DNA of 6,705 bases, from the NCBI GenBank assembly GCA_029213105.1, contig JARGNS010000061.1, positions 1 through 6,705 on the forward strand. Reading direction: 5' to 3'. Below the pieces are notes generated by a model. That model was not told the origin of the DNA. It made no database searches and saw only the letters and a list, made by a program, of their open reading frames with translations. The stretch's first letter is position 1. Each line of letters starts with the position of its first letter. Source of the stretch: Planctomycetota bacterium. Lineage in GTDB: Bacteria > Planctomycetota > PLA2 > JAEUHO01. The position numbers and the translations under genes were made by a program. This document shows positions 1 to 6,705 of the stretch, piece after piece.

Positions 1-80
1 CCGCGGGCGCGCGCCTCGGCGCCCCGGCCCTGCGTGTGGAGACCGCCGCGGTCGCCGCCGCGGCCGTGGCCCTCGCCTAG
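1..80 (+). CDS. rsmE: C-terminal end of 16S rRNA (uracil1498-N3)-methyltransferase, RsmE family (5' partial)
   Basis: Only the last 25 codons are inside the window, read from base 3 to the TAG at 78-80. The visible peptide contains LGAPALRVETAAVAA. This fits the C-terminal signature of RsmE (LG-x-x-x-LR-x-ETA), the part of the SPOUT methyltransferase trefoil knot that binds S-adenosylmethionine. Family knowledge: RsmE methylates N3 of U1498 in 16S rRNA, in the cytoplasm. All but one visible codon end in G or C, as in the neighbouring genes, which supports real coding. It lies in the same frame as the next gene but is separated from it by the stop and about 96 bp, so it is a distinct gene. RsmE is a housekeeping protein and probably has no functional link to the signalling and pilus genes downstream. 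The assignment rests on a short tail, and another SPOUT protein is possible. Confidence 0.62.
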   Translation, partial: AGARLGAPALRVETAAVAAAAVALA

Positions 81-149
81 GGCTGCGCGGGCCCCCACCG
101 GGCGCGCCGATTCCCACGCCCCGCCATCCCTGGGGGGGCGCCTCTCGTG

Positions 150-165
150 CGGCCTACGATTTGCG
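150..165 (+). promoter_or_regulatory. Candidate sigma54 (-24/-12) promoter before the FHA activator gene
   Basis: The site has GGC at 151-153 and TTGC at 161-164, so GG and GC are separated by exactly the 10 bases required by sigma54 holoenzyme (consensus TGGCACG-N4-TTGCW). Positions 154-156 and the base after GC do not match. Transcription would begin near 175-176, almost at the ATG at 177, giving an essentially leaderless message. That is unusual and weakens the call. In GC-rich DNA a match of this quality can occur by chance. Confidence 0.2.
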
Positions 166-176
166 GAAGCATGGTC

Positions 177-2186
<2,010 letters not shown>

Positions 2187-2187
2187 G

Positions 2188-2206
2188 CTGGTTACTTCGT
2201 TATCGG
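2188..2206 (+). repeat. Degenerate upstream copy of the CTGGTnACTTCGT dyad element
   Basis: This stretch begins just after the activator stop codon. It matches the perfect dyad element at 2252-2270 at 15 of 19 positions, including CTGGT and ACTTCGT. The offset is exactly 64 bp, close to six turns of B-form DNA, so both copies would face the same side of the helix. The copy itself is only weakly dyad-symmetric. It may be a low-affinity operator half of a tandem binding site, or a decayed duplicate. Confidence 0.4.
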
Positions 2207-2249
2207 CATGTGCAAAGTGACTTACCGGAAGCCCAAGACTGGAAACACG

Positions 2250-2272
2250 ACCTGGTCACTTCGTGACCAGGT
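2250..2272 (+). promoter_or_regulatory. Perfect 10-bp inverted repeat, candidate operator or enhancer site (or transcript-end hairpin)
   Basis: The arms ACCTGGTCAC (2250-2259) and GTGACCAGGT (2263-2272) are perfectly complementary around the 3-base centre TTC. As DNA this is a typical dimer-binding dyad. Its centre is about 105 bp upstream of the sigma54-like -12 element, within the usual range for enhancer-binding proteins. As RNA it would be a very stable hairpin 64 nt after the activator stop codon. No T-run follows it, so it is not a classical intrinsic terminator. The adjacent activator with its Fis-type helix-turn-helix is the obvious candidate ligand, but that is inference. Confidence 0.6.
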
Positions 2273-2286
2273 GGCGGTTCCGCCAC
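2271..2286 (+). repeat. Second inverted repeat abutting the dyad
   Basis: GTGGCGG (2271-2277) and CCGCCAC (2280-2286) are perfectly complementary. The practical RNA fold is a 6-bp stem with a GTTC loop. It shares its first bases with the preceding dyad, so full formation of both stems competes at the boundary. It lies just upstream of a -35-like sequence. It may stabilise the 3' end of the activator message or form part of an operator. Confidence 0.4.
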
Positions 2287-2295
2287 ACTTCGCCG

Positions 2296-2325
2296 TTGAC
2301 GTAACACATTCCGTATCAGTATCTT
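2296..2325 (+). promoter_or_regulatory. Candidate sigma70-type promoter for the FHA membrane-protein/pilM operon
   Basis: TTGACG at 2296-2301 matches five of six -35 bases. TATCTT at 2320-2325 matches four of six -10 bases, with an 18-bp spacer. It sits in the locally AT-richer part of the gap, just downstream of the dyad pair. Predicted initiation near 2332 would leave a leader of about 190 nt before the ATG at 2522. The phylum's housekeeping consensus is unknown here, so the call is tentative. Confidence 0.35.
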
Positions 2326-2352
2326 CCGAACTTCTCTGCTCGGCCTCGCAAG

Positions 2353-2368
2353 GGGAATGGGCATTGCG
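2353..2368 (+). promoter_or_regulatory. Candidate sigma54 (-24/-12) promoter before the FHA membrane-protein gene
   Basis: GG at 2354-2355 and GC at 2366-2367 are separated by the required 10 bases. The -12 half reads TTGC (2364-2367), and GG at 2359-2360 agrees with the consensus G and purine. CAC after the first GG is not conserved. Start of transcription would be near 2379. The site lies about 105 and 169 bp downstream of the two dyad centres, a normal enhancer spacing. A sigma54 activator is the preceding gene. Confidence 0.33.
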
Positions 2369-2417
2369 TACGGAACGATCGGACCCGCTGGCCCACCGGG
2401 GGTCGTCTGGGGCATGT

Positions 2418-2447
2418 TCGTGCATCGGGAAGCGTCCCGAAGTACGA
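2418..2447 (+). repeat. Long imperfect hairpin in the 5' leader
   Basis: The arms 2418-2430 and 2435-2447 pair over 13 positions, with one A-A mismatch and one G-U wobble, around an AGCG loop. The innermost CGGGA/TCCCG block is perfect. It lies downstream of both candidate promoters and so would be present in the leader of the operon message. It ends 75 nt before the start codon, so it does not block the ribosome binding site by itself. Possible roles are message stability, a protein-binding leader or an operator. Confidence 0.45.
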
Positions 2448-2467
2448 CCTGCGGACCCCAGGCACAC

Positions 2468-2479
2468 CGCACCGGTGCG
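2468..2479 (+). repeat. 12-bp perfect palindrome CGCACCGGTGCG
   Basis: The sequence is perfectly self-complementary and lies 26 nt upstream of the ribosome binding site of the FHA membrane-protein gene. GC-rich palindromes of this length can arise by chance in such DNA. An operator role is possible but has no independent support. Near-repeats GCGGACCCC and GCAGACCCC flank it. Confidence 0.3.
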
Positions 2480-2521
2480 CAGACCCCGGTCGCCAGCAGG
2501 ACAGCAAGGAGAGCAATCGAC

Positions 2522-5047
2522 ATGGCTCGCTTGATCGTCAAGACGGATGAAGGCTCCAACACCCTGGAGCTGAAGCCCGGTGATGCCGTAGGGATCGGCC
2601 GAGATCCCGAGAACCAGATCCCGCTACCCGACACGCGCGGTGCCTCGCGCAAGCACTGTCGGATCACGTCCGTTCCCTCCGGGGGCAGCCTGGCGTGGGA
2701 AATGAGCGATCTGGGCGCGACCAACAAGACGCGCGTCAACGGCCGCCCAACCGACAAGAAGGTGCTGAGCTCGGGGGACGTGATCTCGATCGGTACCGCC
2801 GAGATCACCTTCGAGGATCCGAAGGAGGAGGAGCGCCTCAAGGCCGCCGGCCAGAAGGGCGTCTGCTACCTGGAGTGGGTGGCCGGCGACCACAAGGGCG
2901 AGAAGGTCTGGCTCGACACGCCGCGCGTGACGATGGGCCGGCGCGATTCGAACACGATTCCCCTGGGCGACCGGATGTCCTCCGGCCACCACGCCGAGGT
3001 CACCAAGGACCTCAACGGGTACACGGTGCGCGACCTCGGCTCCACGAACGGCACCCTGGTCAACGGCGAGCCGATGACCGAGGCGACGCTCACCCACGGC
3101 ACGCGCATTCGCATCGGCAACAGCCGCTTCGTCTTCAAGGACCCCTCGATGAAGGACATCGAGGTCGAGCTGTCGCAGTTCGACGAGGACGATGGCTGGG
3201 GCATGATGGGCGACATCGACATGTCGAAGGCCCGCGGCGGCAAGGGCGGCCTCGTCCTGCTGCTGCTGCTCTTCGGCCTGATCGGCGCCGGTGGCTTCCT
3301 CTGCTGCAAGATGGACAACGAGGCGATCGAGGTGGCCGACGCCGGTGGCGGCGCCGCGAACCTGATCGCCAACGGCGACATGGAAGACGACGAGCTCATC
3401 GACGTGTTCTGGGCTGCCCAGCGCGACGAGGCGCCGATCAAGATCTCCACCGCCAAGCGCGGCAAGGGCCTCGCCCTCTCGATCCGGCACACGGGAGGGA
3501 GTGAGGACGAGACCGCGCAGCCTGCGCTCGTCAGCTACGCCGACGAGTTCCCCGCCATCGGCGGCAAGGGCCTGCGCGTGAAGGCCAACGTCCGGACCCG
3601 CGGCGATGCGGCGTTCGTGGCGGTCTGGCGCAACTGGCGCGAGACCGGCGACGAGGGCAGTGGCGCTACGGCGGGGGGCGCCGCGCGCCTCACCAGCACG
3701 GTGCCGCTCGGCTCCGGCGCCATCGACGTCGTTGCCACGCAGCCGGCCTGGGCCGAAAGCGTGGTCTTCGGCGTGCGTCTGGCCCCCGAGAGCAGCGCCA
3801 CGCTCGACGATGTCAGCGTCACGCGCGAAGCGGGCGCCGGCAAGCCGGCGCGCGAAGTGGACTGCCCCGGCGATCCCAAGGCCTTCCTCGATCCGTCCGG
3901 CAGCCTCGACATCGTCAATGGCATGACGGTGCTCGTCGTTGGCGCGGGCCCGGTCGCCGTCCTCCAGGACGGAACGGTCCTCAGCGGCTTCCGCGCCGAC
4001 GAGGTCGAGGGCTCGGGCACGGGGCCGTTCACCGTGAAGGGGCACTTCCCCCACGGCGACGACAAGGTCACGGCGAAGATCACCTGGAGCCGCATGGAGA
4101 CCGACGAGGGCCTGCTGGCCCAGGTCGAGTGCGCCCAGGCCAGCAAGGTCGGCTTGAGTGCGCGCATGCTGCGCGCCCACGTCGGCGTGTCGCTGGGCGT
4201 GGTGACCACGACGGCCGGCAGCATCCAGGCCGCGGCGGGGGAGACCCTCGACGGCGTGCGCCGCACGCTCTGCGGCAACCCGAACCCCGAGCCGGGCAAG
4301 CCCCGCACGCTCGTGAGCTTCGTGCCCCAGGGCGACGCGGCCAGCAACAGTCTCTCGCTGCACGACGCGGTGGACTCGGGCGTGCTCGACGTGCGCCACT
4401 GGAGTGCGGGCGGCTCGGCGGGCTTCAACGTCGTGACGAACTACAACGTCCAGCTCAAGGCCGCGCAGGAAGCCCTGATCGACGGCCAGCGGCTCGTGAC
4501 GCAGCAGCCGGGGCGCGGCATCGAGGCCCTGCGCGAGATCGTCGCGATCTACCCCTACATCGAGAGCGTGCGCGATCAGGCGCGCTCCACGGCCGACAAG
4601 GCCGACAGTGCTGCGCGCAAGGAGATCGCCGGGTACCGCAAGGCCCTCGCCGATTTCCGCATCTTCGGCTCCCGCGACACGCTCGTGCTGCTTGACGAGC
4701 AGACCGCGCGCATGGCGGAGCGCTATCCCGCGCGTGGCGCCACGAGTGGGGAGCACGAGAACAGCGTCGCCGAGATCACCGCCCAGGCGAGTGAAGCGCG
4801 CGCGGCCTGGTACAGCGACAATGCCGGCCGCGAGCTGACGCGCCTCGAGCGCCTCGCCGAGCTGCTGGTCAACGTGAAGGGCTACGAGCCGATGGCCGCG
4901 ATCTTCTATCGCACCATCATCGATCGCTTCGGGCATCTGGAGTCGGACGACTCCTTCGGTCGCCGCGTGTTGCGGGCCAAGGAGAAGTACGGCGACCTGC
5001 AGGCCAAGCACGGGGAAGCCATCCCCGCCCTGCCCCAAGCCAAGTAG
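2522..5047 (+). CDS. Tandem-FHA single-pass membrane protein with exported jelly-roll-like and helical regions
   Basis: The protein has 841 residues. The start is supported by AAGGAGAG at 2506-2513, 8 nt before ATG 2522. FHA1 (about 1-98) has GRD 26-28, SRKH 42-45 and TNKT 67-70. FHA2 (about 113-208) has GRR 139-141, SGHH 154-157 and STNGT 174-178. Residues 244-262 form one membrane segment, preceded by basic SKARGGKGG and followed by acidic residues, so the FHA domains are cytoplasmic and about 580 residues are exported. The exported part starts with NLIANGDMED (280-289) and ends a block at TLDDVSV (427-433), the typical edges of a CBM4/9-like jelly roll. A beta-rich stretch of unknown fold runs to about 639, then a helical, TPR-like region runs to the end. 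Two adjacent TAG stops close the gene. PilM follows 41 bp on, so the two are very likely one operon. Likely role: a phosphothreonine-responsive scaffold for the pilus or secretion platform, which is inferred. The FHA and membrane calls are firm; the jelly roll is moderate. Confidence 0.9.
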   Translation: MARLIVKTDEGSNTLELKPGDAVGIGRDPENQIPLPDTRGASRKHCRITSVPSGGSLAWEMSDLGATNKTRVNGRPTDKKVLSSGDVISIGTAEITFEDPKEEERLKAAGQKGVCYLEWVAGDHKGEKVWLDTPRVTMGRRDSNTIPLGDRMSSGHHAEVTKDLNGYTVRDLGSTNGTLVNGEPMTEATLTHGTRIRIGNSRFVFKDPSMKDIEVELSQFDEDDGWGMMGDIDMSKARGGKGGLVLLLLLFGLIGAGGFLCCKMDNEAIEVADAGGGAANLIANGDMEDDELIDVFWAAQRDEAPIKISTAKRGKGLALSIRHTGGSEDETAQPALVSYADEFPAIGGKGLRVKANVRTRGDAAFVAVWRNWRETGDEGSGATAGGAARLTSTVPLGSGAIDVVATQPAWAESVVFGVRLAPESSATLDDVSVTREAGAGKPAREVDCPGDPKAFLDPSGSLDIVNGMTVLVVGAGPVAVLQDGTVLSGFRADEVEGSGTGPFTVKGHFPHGDDKVTAKITWSRMETDEGLLAQVECAQASKVGLSARMLRAHVGVSLGVVTTTAGSIQAAAGETLDGVRRTLCGNPNPEPGKPRTLVSFVPQGDAASNSLSLHDAVDSGVLDVRHWSAGGSAGFNVVTNYNVQLKAAQEALIDGQRLVTQQPGRGIEALREIVAIYPYIESVRDQARSTADKADSAARKEIAGYRKALADFRIFGSRDTLVLLDEQTARMAERYPARGATSGEHENSVAEITAQASEARAAWYSDNAGRELTRLERLAELLVNVKGYEPMAAIFYRTIIDRFGHLESDDSFGRRVLRAKEKYGDLQAKHGEAIPALPQAK

Positions 5048-5088
5048 TAGCCGCCAGAGACAACGACAGAGAGACGAGGACAACACCC

Positions 5089-6705
5089 ATGGCGAACATC
5101 GGTCTGGGCGTCACGATCGGAAGCCACTCGCTCCGCGCGGTCAAGCTGCGTCGGAAGGGCGAGCGCTACATCGTCACGCGCGTCTTCGCGGACCGCGTGG
5201 ACGAATCCACCCGTCCCGTGGCGGGCCGCGCACTCGCGGCGCGCGGCATCAAGGGCGCGGGTGCGACGGTGGGCCTCACGGGGCGCGACGTCATCATCCG
5301 CTACACGCAGGTTCCGCCGGTGCCGGACTGGCGCCTGCGCACGCTCATGAAGTTCGAGGTCGAGGAAGTCGGGCAGCAGTCCGGCGGCGACGTCTCGGCG
5401 GACTACCGCGCGCTGAACCTGCCGGATCCCGAGGGCACCCGCGACGATGACACCATCCTCGTCGCGCTGGCGCGCAACACGTATCTCACCGAGATCACGC
5501 GCGCCCTGGACGCCGGTGGACTCAAGCTAGCCGAAGGCGTGCCGAACAGCGTCGCGCTGTTCAACGCATTCGCGGCCAATGCCACGTACACGGAGGATGA
5601 GACCGCGCTCCTCGTGAACGTCGGCGCCGAGAACATCGACATCGCCGTCCAGCAGGGGGGGGAGTTGATCTTCGCCCGCAACGCGACGCCCGGCGGCCGA
5701 GCCTACACCGAGGCCATCGAGAAGGCCTTCAACACCTCGGCGGCCAAGGCCGAGAAGATGAAGCGCACGAAGGGTGACGTCACCCCGAAGGGCCAGGCCA
5801 CCTACCCCGACCCCACGTCCGAGAAGGTGGCCAACGCCATCATGGGCGTGGCGGGGCAGATGGCCTCGACGATCCAGTCGACGCTCATGATCGCGCGTGC
5901 CCAGACGCGCCTGCCCGACCTGAAGATCGACCGCGTCCTGCTCGCCGGGGGCGGGGCGAGCCTGAAGGGGCTCGACCTCTACCTGAAGCAGGCGCTCGAC
6001 GTTCCCGTCGAGCACTTCGACCCCTTCCAGATCTGCGAGATGGAAGGCCTCAGCGACGACGAGATGGAACTCGTGCAGGCCGCGCCGCACGAGTTCTGTG
6101 TGGCCGTCGGTCTGGCGCAGAACGCCGTCGCCAGCGAGGCGATGGGCCTCTCGGTGCTGCCCGCCGCGATCAAGCGCGCGCGGGACTTCGCCACGAAGGG
6201 CATCTTCTCGGTGGCGGCTGCCGCCGTGATGGTCGGCGTCCTGTTCCTGCTCTACAACGGCCGCGCCGCGGCTTCGGGCGAGTTCAAGTCGGCCGAAGGC
6301 AAAGTGAAGGGCCAGACGCGCAAGGCGGGTGAAGCCGACAAGCGCCTGCGCAAGTCGCTGGCCTTCGCCCAGGACTTCGAGGTCAAGCACCGCATCCTGG
6401 GGGAGCTCAACCAGCCGGGCGTCTTGCTCAGCGAGGTACTCGCCGAGGTCGAGTCGAACGTCACGCCGTACATCTACGTCGACGAGATGACGCTCAACGT
6501 CAGCAAGCCGACACACACGTTCGAGTACTGGAAGCCCAAGATGAGCCGCCTTGCCAGCGGCTACGTGAACGCCACGCGCAGCCGCTATCGCCTGCGGATG
6601 TGTTCGGTGCGTTTCAAGGGGCTGGTCTCCCATGGCCAGAACGCCTCGAAGATCGCCGGCGCGTTCATCACGGCCTGCCAGGGCAACAAGCGCGGTCTCG
6701 TCGTC
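5089..6705 (+). CDS. pilM: PilM-PilN fusion-like type IV pilus / type II secretion platform protein (3' partial)
   Basis: The frame is open from ATG 5089 to the window end, 539 codons with no stop. GAGGA at 5076-5080 lies 8 nt before the ATG. The first 350 residues follow PilM, the actin-like cytoplasmic pilus assembly protein. They include an IGSHSLRAVKL start, a phosphate-2-like loop LLVNVGAENIDIAV (174-187), PGG and AEKMKRTKG (222-229), an adenosine-type loop LLAGGGASLKG (284-294), and EFCVAVGLA near the end of the domain. Then comes LSVLP-x3-KRAR (354-365), resembling the PilN N-terminal INLLP motif that normally docks into PilM. One membrane segment (about 371-389) and the start of an exported PilN-like region follow. 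Overall architecture resembles GspL of type II secretion. The usual acidic residues of both phosphate loops are replaced, by Thr9 and Asn177. It sits 41 bp behind the tandem-FHA gene, and PilO/PilP-like genes are expected next. The PilM call is strong, the PilN fusion moderate. Confidence 0.88.
   Translation, partial: MANIGLGVTIGSHSLRAVKLRRKGERYIVTRVFADRVDESTRPVAGRALAARGIKGAGATVGLTGRDVIIRYTQVPPVPDWRLRTLMKFEVEEVGQQSGGDVSADYRALNLPDPEGTRDDDTILVALARNTYLTEITRALDAGGLKLAEGVPNSVALFNAFAANATYTEDETALLVNVGAENIDIAVQQGGELIFARNATPGGRAYTEAIEKAFNTSAAKAEKMKRTKGDVTPKGQATYPDPTSEKVANAIMGVAGQMASTIQSTLMIARAQTRLPDLKIDRVLLAGGGASLKGLDLYLKQALDVPVEHFDPFQICEMEGLSDDEMELVQAAPHEFCVAVGLAQNAVASEAMGLSVLPAAIKRARDFATKGIFSVAAAAVMVGVLFLLYNGRAAASGEFKSAEGKVKGQTRKAGEADKRLRKSLAFAQDFEVKHRILGELNQPGVLLSEVLAEVESNVTPYIYVDEMTLNVSKPTHTFEYWKPKMSRLASGYVNATRSRYRLRMCSVRFKGLVSHGQNASKIAGAFITACQGNKRGLVV

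Larger units (their letters stand above)
2187..2521 (+). other. 335-bp non-coding regulatory region between the activator and the FHA membrane-protein gene
   Basis: No convincing gene lies here on either strand. Short open frames exist but lack ribosome binding sites and typical codon use. The first 160 bases look visibly more AT-rich than the flanking genes, as expected for a promoter region. Signals in order: a degenerate dyad, a perfect dyad, a small GC hairpin, a sigma70-like promoter, a sigma54-like promoter, a long imperfect hairpin, a 12-bp palindrome and a strong ribosome binding site. An in-frame ATG at 2357 could add 55 residues to the downstream protein. It has no properly spaced ribosome binding site, and the added residues do not resemble an FHA domain. 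Confidence 0.7.

Noticed and set aside
117..140. CGCCCC/GGGGCG stem between the rsmE-like tail and the activator, a possible terminator
   Set aside because: It has only 6 bp with a 12-nt loop and no T-run, and G-runs of this kind pair by chance in very GC-rich DNA.
2357..2521. An in-frame upstream ATG that would add 55 residues to the tandem-FHA protein
   Set aside because: There is no ribosome binding site at proper spacing, and the added residues do not look like a domain or signal peptide. The ATG at 2522 has AAGGAGAG 8 nt upstream and starts directly at the FHA fold.
2208..2534. A possible 108-codon small gene in the intergenic region
   Set aside because: It has no ribosome binding site, overlaps the start of the FHA gene, runs through the dyads and promoter-like sites, and shows no recognisable protein feature.
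2624..5086. An 820-codon open frame on the minus strand opposite the FHA membrane-protein gene
   Set aside because: Long antisense frames are expected opposite genes with strong G/C third positions. The translation is low-complexity, rich in Ala, Arg, His, Leu and Val, with no recognisable domain, while the plus strand encodes clear FHA and membrane features.
5774..5785. Palindrome GGTGACGTCACC in the pilM-like gene
   Set aside because: It lies deep in coding sequence, encodes ordinary residues and is expected by chance at this composition.
5527..6633. A 368-codon open frame on the minus strand opposite the pilM-like gene
   Set aside because: It has the same compositional cause. The plus strand carries conserved PilM motifs through the whole stretch, and the antisense product resembles no family.

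Overview
This is a high-GC, strongly G/C-third-position bacterial window with four plus-strand genes. The families present are an rRNA methyltransferase tail, an FHA-type sigma54 activator, a tandem-FHA membrane protein and a PilM-like pilus ATPase-fold protein. This mix suggests a large-genome, signalling-rich Gram-negative lineage such as Planctomycetota or Myxococcota. That assignment is inference: no phylogenetic marker is complete here.

Layout. Positions 1-80 hold the last 25 codons of a gene whose tail matches the RsmE C-terminal signature. After a 96-bp gap comes a 669-residue regulator (177-2186) with the order FHA, GAF, coiled coil, sigma54-interacting AAA+ ATPase, Fis-type helix-turn-helix. 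A 335-bp non-coding stretch (2187-2521) follows. It is unusually rich in signals: two related dyads 64 bp apart, a small hairpin, a sigma70-like promoter, a sigma54-like promoter, a long leader hairpin, a 12-bp palindrome and a good ribosome binding site. Next is an 841-residue protein (2522-5047) with two cytoplasmic FHA domains, one membrane segment and a large exported part containing a jelly-roll-like domain and a helical tail. Only 41 bp later, again with a good ribosome binding site, begins a PilM-like gene (5089 to the window end, open). It continues through a PilN-like motif and a membrane segment, so PilM and PilN appear fused in one chain.

How they may work together. The PilM-PilN protein should be an inner-membrane platform component of a type IV pilus or related type II secretion-like machine, with PilO/PilP/PilQ-type genes expected just outside the window. 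The tandem-FHA membrane protein is very probably co-transcribed with it and has the topology to carry a phosphothreonine signal to that platform. The upstream activator carries its own FHA domain and could drive the operon through the dyads and the sigma54-like site. The idea of a Ser/Thr-phosphorylation-linked, sigma54-controlled pilus or secretion assembly module is inference from domain content and layout. The most notable single observation is that the PilM half lacks both acidic residues usually found in its phosphate-binding loops.
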